Below are positions 1 through 8,083 of a DNA stretch of 64,000 nucleotides, piece by piece. The position numbers and the translations under genes are program-made. The notes beneath the pieces are model-generated. The model was not told the DNA's origin and did no database searches. It worked only from the letters and a program-made list of their open reading frames with translations. This DNA comes from Paenibacillus graminis (lineage in GTDB: Bacteria > Bacillota > Bacilli > Paenibacillales > Paenibacillaceae), in assembly GCF_000758705.1 (NCBI RefSeq), contig NZ_CP009287.1:992001-1056000 (forward strand), read 5' to 3'. The stretch's first letter is position 1, and each line of letters opens with the position of its first letter.

Positions 1-426
1 GGTCAGAAGATCAAAGGCTTCCAGCTCGGGACCGACGACTATATGACGAAGCCGTTCGATCCGGTGGAGCTTGTGATGAGGGTAAAAGCATTACTGCGGC
101 GCTCCCGGATTGCCTCTTCCCAGGTCATTGTGCTGGGGGAAATCGTATTGAACCGGAAAACGTATAAAGTGACGCGGGGAGACGAGGAACTGACTTTGCC
201 TCTGAAAGAATTCGAGCTGTTATTTGTGCTTGCCGGCCACCCGGGGCAGATTTTCACCCGGGAGCAGCTGATCACCCAGATTTGGGGCATGGATTACGAA
301 GGAGACGACCGGACTGTCGACGTTCATATCAAGCGGCTGCGGGAACGTTTTGCCGGGGACGCCCGCCATTTCCGCATTGAAACGGCAAGGAGTGTAGGCT
401 ACCGTCTGGCGGTGAATCCGGGATGA
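1..426 (+). CDS. OmpR/PhoB-family response regulator (5' end outside window)
   Basis: This is the C-terminal part of a two-component response regulator that binds DNA. The frame is open from base 1. The first residues (QLGTDDYMTKPFDP) are the end of a receiver domain with the conserved Lys-Pro. A winged-helix OmpR/PhoB domain follows, with the typical LTLPLKEFELLFVLA, TREQLITQIWG and RTVDVHIKRLRERF signatures. The phospho-acceptor Asp lies upstream of the window. Its stop overlaps the start of the downstream histidine kinase by 4 bases (ATGA), so the two are translationally coupled and form a cognate pair. Signal and target genes cannot be told from sequence; the neighbouring membrane protease may be a target, but that is inference. 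Confidence 0.93.
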   Translation, partial: GQKIKGFQLGTDDYMTKPFDPVELVMRVKALLRRSRIASSQVIVLGEIVLNRKTYKVTRGDEELTLPLKEFELLFVLAGHPGQIFTREQLITQIWGMDYEGDDRTVDVHIKRLRERFAGDARHFRIETARSVGYRLAVNPG

Positions 427-1808
427 AGACGTTATATGTCCGCGTCGTACTGACTTTTCTGGCCGTCATCGTCATCAGCTTAATCTCATCCCTGCTCATC
501 TCCCTTGCTCTTTTTCAGAAGGCTCTTAACACTACGGGGAAAAACGATATGATCGCGGCCGGAAACCGCATTATACGTGTGTATGAACAAACGAATCCTC
601 CGGATTTGGATACTTTAATGGATAACATGGCTGAATTGGTTTCCTATACCCTGCAGCTCTACGACAGCAATGGCGGGGTGAACTCCTATGTACCGGCCAA
701 AGGCAGGAAGGCCGGGAAGATTAACCCGGAATCTGTCCGCAAGGTGCTGCAGGGAGAACTGTACCGTTCGCAGGGAAAAGATAACGGAACGTTCGTCGGC
801 CTTCCCTTTCTATCTGAAGGGAACCGTTATGCCTTATTTGTGCATAGCTCTTTCAAGAACGAAGCCGCGCTCATCCGTTTGTTCTTTACCATCCTGCTTC
901 TTATGCTCGGGCTCGGAAGTTTGGGCATTCTCGTTGCCGGCAGATACGTGGTGAAGCCTCTCCAAGCGATGACGGATGCGACTAAGCGGCTGGCTAAAGG
1001 CGACTTCGAGGTTGAGCTGAAAATAAACCGCAGAGACGAACTGGGAACGCTCTCGCGGAGCATTAACGATATGGCCCGGGAAATCAGGCAAATGGAGCGG
1101 ATGCGGCAGGATTTTGTATCAAACGTGTCTCATGAAATCCAGTCCCCGTTAACTTCCATTTCCGGTTTTGCGAAGGCGTTGAAGGATGGCACGCTTGTTA
1201 TCGGGGAGACCGAACGCCTTCAGTACTTGGATATTATTGTTACTGAGAGCGACAGGTTGTCCAGACTCAGCGATAATCTGCTGAAGCTCGCTTCCCTCGA
1301 ATCGGAGCATCATCCCTTCAAGACGGAAACCTATAACCTGGATGAGCAGATTCGGCGGGTGATTGTCGCTTGCGAGCCCCAGTGGTCGGCCAAAAACATC
1401 CGCGTCGACATGGAGTCCCTTTCAGATGCTGCTGTCCGGATAACGGCCGACAAGGATCAACTCAATCAAGTATGGATGAATTTGCTCGGCAATGCCGTCA
1501 AGTTCACGCCTTGCGCCGGGCAGGTCTTCATCGCGATCAGCCAGCCCCAGCCGGGTGAGGTTGCCGTGGCAGTAAGCGATTCCGGGATCGGCATTGCGCC
1601 GGAGGAGGTAGGCTTTATTTTTGAGCGCTTCTACAAAGCGGACAAGTCGCGGGCTGAAGACCGGAGCGGCAATGGCCTTGGTCTTGCCATCTCCCACAAG
1701 ATTGTTGCACTTCATCATGGAAGCCTAGCGGTGAAGAGTACGGCCGGACTGGGCACAACGTTCACGGTGACACTCCCCGTTGTTTTCCCTTCTGATTCTA
1801 TCCTTTAA
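423..1808 (+). CDS. Membrane sensor histidine kinase (HAMP-HisKA-HATPase)
   Basis: This 461-residue sensor kinase partners the upstream response regulator. A first membrane segment lies at about residues 7-29. An extracytoplasmic sensor region of about 115 residues follows, then a second membrane segment near 150-172 and a HAMP linker. The phosphorylated His sits near residue 236 in the H box SNVSHEIQSPLTSI, which has Gln-Ser where Arg-Thr is usual. The ATPase domain shows an N box (NLLGNAVKFTP), G1 (DSGIGI), F box (FERFYKAD) and G2 (GNGLGLAISHKI), so it looks active. The start overlaps the regulator stop. The sensed ligand is unknown. Confidence 0.93.
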   Translation: MKTLYVRVVLTFLAVIVISLISSLLISLALFQKALNTTGKNDMIAAGNRIIRVYEQTNPPDLDTLMDNMAELVSYTLQLYDSNGGVNSYVPAKGRKAGKINPESVRKVLQGELYRSQGKDNGTFVGLPFLSEGNRYALFVHSSFKNEAALIRLFFTILLLMLGLGSLGILVAGRYVVKPLQAMTDATKRLAKGDFEVELKINRRDELGTLSRSINDMAREIRQMERMRQDFVSNVSHEIQSPLTSISGFAKALKDGTLVIGETERLQYLDIIVTESDRLSRLSDNLLKLASLESEHHPFKTETYNLDEQIRRVIVACEPQWSAKNIRVDMESLSDAAVRITADKDQLNQVWMNLLGNAVKFTPCAGQVFIAISQPQPGEVAVAVSDSGIGIAPEEVGFIFERFYKADKSRAEDRSGNGLGLAISHKIVALHHGSLAVKSTAGLGTTFTVTLPVVFPSDSIL

Positions 1809-1885
1809 GCCTTTAAGTTCATGCTCCGTTCATATTTCTCCCATAAGCTCATTGCGAAAACATTGAACCGATTGGAGGAATATGA

Positions 1886-3574
1886 ATGATGAGCTTTATG
1901 CTGAATATGTTCGATTCATTGAAATGGCTGACTGGCTGGGAAATGATTTTGTGCGCGCTGTACTTGTTTGTCCTGCTGGGGTATGCTTTTCTCAAGAATC
2001 ACCGGTGGTTTTATTTTATTCCCGTCGCGGGTGTATTGATTGCGGTTATAAGTCTCATCACAGGTGATGACTCTATACTGGCTCTATTGATTTACTCCTC
2101 AACGGCCATACTGTTTTTATGCACTGTTAGAAGAATTTTTAAGCCGGCTATTAAGCCGCTTTCCCCAAAATTTCAGACTGTCATGGTTATCGTTTTCGTC
2201 CTCGGGTCCCTGCCAACGCTGCTGGCTTTAACTATTGCGGGTGAAGTCCGGTACAATCCGGTGAGCGATTTAAGCCATAAGAGCTATACCCAAGCTTTCA
2301 ACGCGATGAACGAAAGATTGTCCACAGAATATCCCTTTGGTGACTGGAAACAAATCGATTGGGAAGCGAAAAAGAATAAATACGGGCCTATATTCCGCCA
2401 AGCCGAAATTAACCAAGATCCGAACCTCTACTATAAAACTTTAAGGGACTACCTCTTTTCTTTCCGTGACGGTCATATCCAAATCGTGAACGAACATCTG
2501 TATGATGATAATAGCGTATTTAAGCATGAAGTTGGCGGCGGAGTCGGAATCAGCACGATTCAATTGGATGACGGCAAGGTGCTGGTTAGCTTGCTGATAC
2601 CCGGCAGCCCGGCTGACCAATGCGGCATCAAGCCCGGAGCCGAAATCATTTCATGGGCTGGGAAAGACGTTCAGAAAGCATTGGACGGTGTCTCTTGGAG
2701 TGAGAACCCGCCGGCAACGGAAGGGGACCGGATACAAAATCAAGGACGTTTCTTAGCAAGAGCCCCGGTCGGCCAAAACATCCAAGTTAAATTCCGGAAT
2801 CAGGACGATCCGGCGGTCATAACTGCGACGCTTACAGCCTATGACGATCAGTACGAAACCTTGAAGAAAACGAGGGTCAAGCTGAAGAAAGAAGATCCGC
2901 CGGTGGAAGGCCAGATTCTTAAGGAGAAATACGGCTACGTAAAAATCAGATATTACCTTCCTGGTACCAAGCAATCCGATCCCGCGAAAGCGCTGGAAGA
3001 TATAATAAAAGAGTTTCAGGAGAAACTAGTAAAGGGAATAATCATCGATCTGCGGGATAATCCGGGCGGGGATGATGACCTTGTTGCCCAAATGGCGGGA
3101 CTTTTCGTGAACGGGAAAAGGATCTTTGAATACGTCAGTTACTACAACCGGAATACAGGACGTTTCGAAATCAACCGTGCCGAAACCAGAACCGTTCAAC
3201 CTTCGCGGGTTTACTTTCCAGGAAAAATAGCCATTCTCATTAATCATAATACTGCGAGCTCGGGGGAAGGCTTACCTTTGTTTTTACAAGGAATGCCCAA
3301 TGTCAAGATTATAGGCTTTACATCTACAAATGGTTCGTTCGGTGTCGTATCTGCTCCTATAGAAATGAACATGCCGGAAGGGTATGTCGTGCGGTTCCCG
3401 GATGGCAGATCCCTTGATCAAAATCAACAGATTCAAGGCGACAGCGATGAACGCGGACACGGAGGCGTGACTCCTGACATTAAGGTTCCCATGAACGGGC
3501 AAACATTTAAAATGAAGGTTATTGAAGGGCAGGACGTGGAATTGAATTATGCGTTAGCTTCCCTCAATGACTAA
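1886..3574 (+). CDS. Membrane-anchored PDZ / S41 C-terminal-processing-type protease
   Basis: A 562-residue protein with four predicted membrane segments in the first ~120 residues, followed by an extracytoplasmic part. That part contains a PDZ-like module (about 200-290, with VLVSLLIPGSPADQCGIKPG) and an S41 peptidase domain (about 345-515). S41 landmarks are GYVKIRYYLPG, GIIIDLRDNPGGDDD and NTASSGEGLP, the last holding the presumed catalytic Ser near residue 458. Of two overlapping ATGs (1882 in another frame, and 1886), the 1886 frame is the long one, and a GGAGG lies 8 bases upstream. The membrane-domain fusion is less usual than the single-anchor CtpA form. It may process cell-surface proteins; the substrate is unknown. 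Confidence 0.85.
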   Translation: MMSFMLNMFDSLKWLTGWEMILCALYLFVLLGYAFLKNHRWFYFIPVAGVLIAVISLITGDDSILALLIYSSTAILFLCTVRRIFKPAIKPLSPKFQTVMVIVFVLGSLPTLLALTIAGEVRYNPVSDLSHKSYTQAFNAMNERLSTEYPFGDWKQIDWEAKKNKYGPIFRQAEINQDPNLYYKTLRDYLFSFRDGHIQIVNEHLYDDNSVFKHEVGGGVGISTIQLDDGKVLVSLLIPGSPADQCGIKPGAEIISWAGKDVQKALDGVSWSENPPATEGDRIQNQGRFLARAPVGQNIQVKFRNQDDPAVITATLTAYDDQYETLKKTRVKLKKEDPPVEGQILKEKYGYVKIRYYLPGTKQSDPAKALEDIIKEFQEKLVKGIIIDLRDNPGGDDDLVAQMAGLFVNGKRIFEYVSYYNRNTGRFEINRAETRTVQPSRVYFPGKIAILINHNTASSGEGLPLFLQGMPNVKIIGFTSTNGSFGVVSAPIEMNMPEGYVVRFPDGRSLDQNQQIQGDSDERGHGGVTPDIKVPMNGQTFKMKVIEGQDVELNYALASLND

Positions 3575-3588
3575 AAGGAGTGTTAACA

Positions 3589-4296
3589 ATGAACTTGGAA
3601 ATGGTTATGCAGGAGCTTGAAGCGCTAGGCAAGGAACGGACCAAAAAAATCTATCAATCCAATGGCGCACATGAGCCGCTTTTTGGTGTAGCTACCGGTC
3701 AAATGAAGCCGATTGCCAAAAAAATAAAAATAAACCAGCCTTTGGCTGAGCAGCTCTACGCTACAGGAAACTACGATGCCATGTATTTTGCCGGAATTAT
3801 TGCTGATCCGCAATCGATGACTGAAGCGGATTTTGAGCGTTGGATAGATGGGGCGTATTTTTATATGCTGTCCGATTATGTGGTTGCGGTAACCCTGGCA
3901 GAAGCGGATATTGCGCAAGAAGTAGCGGATAAATGGATCGCAAGCGGCGAAGAACTGAGAATGTCTGCGGGCTGGAGCTGTTACTGCTGGCTTTTGGGGA
4001 ACCGTCCGGACGATGAATTTTCCGAAACTAAGCTTGCCCATATGCTTGAGATTGTGAAGAATACGATTCATGATTCTCCCGAGCGGACGAAGTACGCTAT
4101 GAATAATTTTATCTACACCGTTGGGGTATCCTATGTGCCGCTTCATGAGGCAGCGGTCGAAACCGCAAAGACAGTAGGTCCTGTTGAAGTTCAAAAAGAC
4201 AAGAAAAAAAGCAGCTTTCTGCTCGCTTCGGAACGTATTCAAAAGGCGGCAAGTAAAGGGGAGCTGGGGTTCAAACGCAAACATGTAAGATGTTGA
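3589..4296 (+). CDS. AlkD-like DNA alkylation repair (HEAT-like) protein
   Basis: About 235 residues, all-helical in composition, matching the DNA alkylation repair enzyme family (AlkC/AlkD-like HEAT repeats), which removes alkylated bases by N-glycosylase action. Recognisable stretches are GVATGQMKPIAKKIK near the N terminus, YDAMYFAGIIADP, and the C-terminal GPVEVQKDKKKSSFLLASERI. The ATG at 3589 is preferred over an upstream in-frame GTG (3580) because AAGGAG at 3575-3580 is 8 bases before it. It starts 14 bases after the protease stop, so it probably shares that transcript. Function is by family only; catalytic residues were not individually assigned. Confidence 0.8.
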   Translation: MNLEMVMQELEALGKERTKKIYQSNGAHEPLFGVATGQMKPIAKKIKINQPLAEQLYATGNYDAMYFAGIIADPQSMTEADFERWIDGAYFYMLSDYVVAVTLAEADIAQEVADKWIASGEELRMSAGWSCYCWLLGNRPDDEFSETKLAHMLEIVKNTIHDSPERTKYAMNNFIYTVGVSYVPLHEAAVETAKTVGPVEVQKDKKKSSFLLASERIQKAASKGELGFKRKHVRC

Positions 4297-4356
4297 GCGG
4301 CCATAAAGACTCTGGGAAGTTGAGAATGTCCAAGGCTTGTTAAGCTATTGCAAAAA

Positions 4357-4405
4357 GGGCTAGGTGCCATCTTCCAAAAGGAGGATGCATTCTAGCCCAT
4401 TTTGT
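4357..4405. terminator. Rho-independent terminator between convergent genes
   Basis: GGGCTAG (4357-4363) pairs with CTAGCCC (4392-4398). An inner ATCTTCC/GGAGGAT helix closes an AAAA loop, and a short T-rich tail follows. It lies between convergent genes and may serve both strands. Confidence 0.75.
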
Positions 4406-4440
4406 ACTCCGGTTAAATTAATCATCATCATACTTACATT

Positions 4441-4860
4441 CTATATACCGGTCTGTTCAGTCATGAGTCCCCAGCGAAAGCCAAACTTATCAATAAGTGA
4501 AACCATACAGGAGCTGTATGTCGTACTGCGCAACGGATGAATGATTGTCCCCCCGGCCTTCAAAACTTCGTAGGCTTTTTTTACTTGGCTGGCGGTATCA
4601 AAGGTGACCGTAAGAAATAAAGACGTGCTATCCGTTGGATGCAGCTCTAATTCATCGGCAAGCATAATGCGCTGTTCCCCGATATAAGCCTCCGCATGAT
4701 ACACATAGCCTTTTTGTTCTTCAGATAATTCGATATTCCAGTCGCGTTGGTTCGCGTCGTTATAATGCAATATGAAGTCAATTCTGATGTCAAAGGCTTG
4801 CTGATATAGACCGAGTGCCTCTTCGCATTGTCCATGAAAGTGCAGCGTAGGTGTTACGAT
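4441..4860 (-). CDS. PhnB/VOC-family (glyoxalase-like) protein
   Basis: A vicinal-oxygen-chelate fold protein of the PhnB type (about 139 residues from the preferred start). Signatures are TPTLHFHGQCEEALGLYQQAF at the N terminus, the central HAEAYIGEQRIMLAD, and the C-terminal LIDKFGFRWGLMTE. Members of this group are usually annotated as glyoxalase or antibiotic-resistance-like, but most have no proven substrate. The frame is open upstream to an ATG at 4905, which has no ribosome site. The internal Met at 4860 (MIVTPTLHF) matches the family's N terminus, so I prefer it, with moderate certainty. It is convergent with the alkylation repair gene. Confidence 0.75.
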   Translation of the reverse strand: MVTPTLHFHGQCEEALGLYQQAFDIRIDFILHYNDANQRDWNIELSEEQKGYVYHAEAYIGEQRIMLADELELHPTDSTSLFLTVTFDTASQVKKAYEVLKAGGTIIHPLRSTTYSSCMVSLIDKFGFRWGLMTEQTGI

Positions 4861-4992
4861 CATCTCTTCATCCCAATCTTTAGTGACCGGCAGTGAATAC
4901 TGCATTGGTTTAATCTTATATTATAGCGATATCATTCAATGGTAAATACTGGTCACCTGACTATTTTTGGCCTATAAGTTGTCTATGCCACG

Positions 4993-5631
4993 CTACAGCC
5001 TTCTCAATAGATCCTTTTTCTTCAGCCCGTTTTTCTTGGCGGTCGCGTTCCAGAAGGAATGGGTGGCTGTGAACTTCCAGGCGAAGCGCGGGAAATTGGG
5101 GCTCAGCAGCAAGGGTTCATCCACGCTACGCGAATGTATATTGCCTGCGAGGCCTTGCAGGGCATGGCCCAGATTCTTAAGCGGACCCCGGCCAACGGGA
5201 ACCTTCTCCAGAAAGCCCATCATTTCACCGGCCCCCTGGCCGAGTCCCTGCCCGAAATGTAGGCCACAGCGGCTGCACCAGTGTTGAATGATTTCAAGCG
5301 CAAGGTGATTTTGCTGCCCCTCGAAAAAACCGTTGTTGACGATGGCGTATATGTAAATGTCCTGCTCACGCTCTGCTTTCATGTATTCCTCTAGGGCAAC
5401 CAGCATCCTGAACAAATGTGACGGTATCCCGTCTACATACAGCGGGAAGGCGATAACCAGTACATCCATGCGGCACAGTTCGCTGTATTGCTCCGGGGTA
5501 AGCGGTTTTTTGTTCAGGTGATAGGTGGTGATCTCATGCCCGGTGCGGATAAGCGGCTCGAGTATGCCAAGCATTATGGCTGAGTTGCTTTTTTTCAGCT
5601 TCGGGCTTCCGTTGATCAGGGCGATCTTCAT
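4993..5631 (-). CDS. Flavodoxin-like NAD(P)H oxidoreductase, second gene of tetR operon
   Basis: A 212-residue flavodoxin-like fold protein. It begins MKIALINGSPKLKKSNSA, the FMN-phosphate loop of the NADPH-dependent FMN reductase/flavodoxin_2 group. FPLYVDGIPSHLFRML follows, which is the usual flavin-contact segment. A GGGEGAG-like stretch (GQGLGQGAGEMMGF) lies in the middle, and the tail is basic. AAGGAGG is 7 bases upstream of the ATG. The start overlaps the stop of the preceding gene by 4 bases, so the pair is coupled. It may use FMN to reduce quinones, nitro compounds or iron-sulfur partners; the substrate is unknown. Control by the adjacent TetR is likely. Confidence 0.8.
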   Translation of the reverse strand: MKIALINGSPKLKKSNSAIMLGILEPLIRTGHEITTYHLNKKPLTPEQYSELCRMDVLVIAFPLYVDGIPSHLFRMLVALEEYMKAEREQDIYIYAIVNNGFFEGQQNHLALEIIQHWCSRCGLHFGQGLGQGAGEMMGFLEKVPVGRGPLKNLGHALQGLAGNIHSRSVDEPLLLSPNFPRFAWKFTATHSFWNATAKKNGLKKKDLLRRL

Positions 5632-6131
5632 GCCAATACCTCCTTGACCGCTTGCAGGCTGTTATGGAAATACACCGTATTCCCTATCGAATACAAATTC
5701 ATACTGTTCGCCGCGACCAGCGTTCTGGCCGTTTCCATCTCCGCTTCCGTAAGGTCTTCTCCATAAAAATGTACGGACAGGACGAATTGATGATCATAAC
5801 GTTTCCGATGATGGGTTTCTCCATTCTTGGTAACAAAATAAGGAAGAACGTAGGAGATGCTCCGGTTTAATACATTGAGGATGAAGGGGCTGTAGCTTCC
5901 GTATACACATTTGCTGATAACCGTCAGTTCGTCGCATTTCGAGAGAAGTTCACCCATATTGTGATAGCCGTCTTTGAGAACACACACTCCGGGTGTCCTG
6001 ATCCAGCATCCGAAGCAGCCCGTACAATGGCGGATAGTGCCATTATCGGATATGACCGTTACGTCCTCCTGGGGAGCCTCCACCCATGCTGCATATTCCT
6101 GCTGATCCAAGTCGTGAATGATCATTTTCAT
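5628..6131 (-). CDS. Flavodoxin-like protein with Cys-x-x-Cys, first gene after tetR
   Basis: A 167-residue protein related to flavodoxin-like NAD(P)H oxidoreductases. It contains CTGCFGCWIRTPGVCVLKDG near residues 36-55; this cysteine-rich loop plus KDG is typical of the iron-sulfur flavoprotein/FMN reductase group. A shortened N terminus replaces the usual GSPR-type phosphate loop, so FMN binding may depend on pairing with the neighbouring flavodoxin. AAGGAGG precedes the ATG. It overlaps the TetR gene by 4 bases and the next flavodoxin by 4 bases, a tightly coupled three-gene operon. A joint complex of the two flavodoxin-like proteins is an inference from this arrangement. Confidence 0.75.
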   Translation of the reverse strand: MKMIIHDLDQQEYAAWVEAPQEDVTVISDNGTIRHCTGCFGCWIRTPGVCVLKDGYHNMGELLSKCDELTVISKCVYGSYSPFILNVLNRSISYVLPYFVTKNGETHHRKRYDHQFVLSVHFYGEDLTEAEMETARTLVAANSMNLYSIGNTVYFHNSLQAVKEVLA

Positions 6132-6715
6132 TTGTCATCCTCCTTATCGAGTACCGTTATGATCGAGAAAGAATCGCGCCAGTTGCCGGAATACCGGACA
6201 CCGTTATTGGTGAGCAGCGAGGCGATGCCATGCACCATGGACCACAGCGCAAGCAATTGATGCGAATAAGAGGCTTCCGGCAGACCGGTGCTGCGGAACA
6301 TGTGATATGCCGTTGTCCGGAACAAAGCGAATGGCGGGTAATTATCGGAATTGTAGTTATCCAGATCAATGGTTATGCCTGAGTGATAGAAGAGGAATTG
6401 AAAGTACTGTGGATTCTCTATGAAGAAGTCTATGTATGCCTGCCCCAGCAAAGAAATAGCCTCGCTGCTGTCCTCCTTTCCCATAATGGATATGCGCAAT
6501 CTCTCCATAAATTGCTCTGTGACATGCTCGCCCATGGCGGCAATCAGTTCATCGACATTCTTGAAATGGCTGTAGGGGGCAGTGTGGCTGACATTACACT
6601 GTGAAGCGACCCTGCGCAGGGAAAAGCTTTTTATACCTTCATCGTTAATCAGGCTAATGCCAGTTTCGATGAGCTGCTTGCGTAAATTGCCGTGGTGATA
6701 GGGTTTTTCTCTCAT
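6128..6715 (-). CDS. TetR/AcrR-family transcriptional repressor
   Basis: About 195 residues. The N-terminal TetR helix-turn-helix is clear: YHHGNLRKQLIETGISLI, then FSLRRVASQCNVSHTAPYSHFKNVDEL. The C-terminal ligand domain contains LWSMVHGIASLL, as in the TetR_C_33-like group. The frame is open to a GTG at 6748. I prefer the ATG at 6715 because a purine-rich GGAAGGAAG lies about 10 bases upstream and the protein then begins MREKPYHHG, as the family does. It is the first gene of an operon with two flavodoxin-like genes, and a clear palindrome sits just upstream, so it probably represses its own operon. Confidence 0.88.
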   Translation of the reverse strand: MREKPYHHGNLRKQLIETGISLINDEGIKSFSLRRVASQCNVSHTAPYSHFKNVDELIAAMGEHVTEQFMERLRISIMGKEDSSEAISLLGQAYIDFFIENPQYFQFLFYHSGITIDLDNYNSDNYPPFALFRTTAYHMFRSTGLPEASYSHQLLALWSMVHGIASLLTNNGVRYSGNWRDSFSIITVLDKEDDK

Positions 6716-6737
6716 CGTATGAGTGCTTCCTTCCATG

Positions 6738-6784
6738 AATCTTAACACTGTAAAGATTTTAACATGAAATCTTAACGGTGTAAA
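6738..6784. promoter_or_regulatory. Candidate TetR operator: palindrome plus 30-bp-spaced repeat
   Basis: AATCTT-N9-AAGATT (6738-6758) is a 21-bp near-perfect palindrome with an ACASTGT core. A 17-base element in it (6738-6754) recurs 30 bases on at 6768-6784 with 15 of 17 bases identical. It lies immediately upstream of the tetR start, the expected place for an autoregulatory operator. Confidence 0.65.
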
Positions 6785-6907
6785 TATTTGTTAATTTAAG
6801 GATGAAGGCTGTTAGCTATCTGGTATAGTTCCTGCCAGTTCTAAGTTATTCATAGGGGTATGTTATAATACCCTTAAAAAATTATTGAAGGAATCAGGGA
6901 GGAAATA

Positions 6908-7840
6908 ATGAAAGTAGGCAGAAATGATCCTTGCCCTTGCGGCAGCGGGAAAAAGTATAAAAAGTGCTGCTCTCCGAAGTATGACCAGCCGGGTTCCACA
7001 GCTAAAACATTGTTTGAGCGCGCCTGGACGGCTGATAAGCTGGCAGCCATGAGTGAGGCGGATATTGTGGACAAGCTGGATGAAATGGGCATCCGAACGG
7101 ATCAGGCGCAATTTGTGAAAGACGCTCGGGGACATATTAGTGCCTGCGAAATTAGCGACAAATGGATGAGCCGGATACCGCCAGCCCCCCATGTTCTTGA
7201 TGAGGAGTTCCCTTTGCTGGCTGCAACCGAGCTTTGGAACCGGTGGCTGCCGGATCAATTTGCCATGCACCATTTGGAGGCCAAGCTGAAGAAGTATTTG
7301 TATGAGGAGCTAGACGGGGCAATTCTGGAACAGTTCTGGGGCATTTGGACGGCGATCCGGGATCATATTCTCATTCCCTTCAAATACCGTTCCTTTGTGC
7401 AATTTGTTGAGCCATATGATTTTCCTTATGAAATGGACGCTGTCTTCTTCGACACGGAAGGTAAGATGGTCCGGGAGTGCCGGAAACGGAAGGATCCCGA
7501 AGCTTGGGACCGGTTGATCCAGCTATACCGGGAGATGATGGAGTATTTGCCGGATATGGACGAGCACAACAGATTGAACCTGCGCCGCTCGTATGCCGAA
7601 GCGCACTTTTATAAGGGCGAAGCCGGTACGGCTGATACGCTTTTTGAGCAGTTGACAGAAGAGCATCCGGAATGGGTCTGGGGATATGTAGGCTGGGGAG
7701 ATTTGTATAATCCCCAATTTGACTCTTCTTCAGCAGGCAGTAAGGACAAGGCTTTGCGCTTGTATCAATCGGGGTTGGACAAGGCTTCGTCCGATAAGGA
7801 TGTTCTGGAAGAGCGGATCGTGGAGCTGATAATGCAATAA
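6908..7840 (+). CDS. SEC-C zinc-motif protein with helical/TPR-like body
   Basis: A 310-residue cytoplasmic protein. It begins with a textbook SEC-C motif ([19 protein letters not shown], residues 3-21), the zinc-binding tail motif of SecA, here placed N-terminally. The remainder has a DUF-like middle and a helical C-terminal part with tetratricopeptide-like spacing ([22 protein letters not shown], then [12 protein letters not shown]). SEC-C proteins may bind ribosomes or partner proteins, but the role of this type is not known. The start has a clear GGGAGG site. A TATAAT-like box around 6863-6869 may belong to its promoter. A second SEC-C protein with the motif at the other end occurs at 43.7 kb. 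Confidence 0.8.
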   Translation: MKVGRNDPCPCGSGKKYKKCCSPKYDQPGSTAKTLFERAWTADKLAAMSEADIVDKLDEMGIRTDQAQFVKDARGHISACEISDKWMSRIPPAPHVLDEEFPLLAATELWNRWLPDQFAMHHLEAKLKKYLYEELDGAILEQFWGIWTAIRDHILIPFKYRSFVQFVEPYDFPYEMDAVFFDTEGKMVRECRKRKDPEAWDRLIQLYREMMEYLPDMDEHNRLNLRRSYAEAHFYKGEAGTADTLFEQLTEEHPEWVWGYVGWGDLYNPQFDSSSAGSKDKALRLYQSGLDKASSDKDVLEERIVELIMQ

Positions 7841-7871
7841 ATAGCAGAAACCGGCCGTTGCCAGAGCCTGA

Positions 7872-7994
7872 ATTAAGGCTATTCTGCGGGCTGCCGATGA
7901 GATCATTGCCCAAGACGGGCGGACGCTTCTTTCCAAGATATTAAAAGGCTCAAAAGACCGGAGCAGGAATTGGATTCAGATACCGGATGTGTAA
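7872..7994 (+). pseudogene. Remnant of helicase RQC-type C-terminal domain
   Basis: Following the SEC-C gene, a short open stretch without a start codon (bounded upstream by TGA at 7869) encodes ILRAADEIIAQDGRTLL followed by SKILKGSKDRSRNW, then a stop. This matches, from memory, the C-terminal tail of RecQ-like/RQC-minor helicase proteins in Bacillales (pattern ADxII...GRTLLAKILKGSRDKK). No ribosome site or upstream body is present, so it looks like a decayed gene end. Confidence 0.45.
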
Positions 7995-8024
7995 GGGATT
8001 ACGAGTTATGACTCAAATGGATAT

Positions 8025-8060
8025 AAGAAGCCCCCGGTTCCAAGAACCGGGGGCTTCTTT
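8025..8060. terminator. Strong terminator hairpin at end of ABC exporter operon
   Basis: A perfect 16-bp stem, AAGAAGCCCCCGGTTC with its complement, closes a CAA loop (8025-8059) and is followed by a few T on the plus strand. It separates the remnant from the minus-strand exporter genes. Confidence 0.8.
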
Positions 8061-8083
8061 CTGCTCATGGAGCTTTCCTGTAT

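Noticed and set aside
3625..4284. 219-codon minus-strand frame
   Set aside because: It is antisense to the alkylation repair gene, which has a ribosome site and family motifs.
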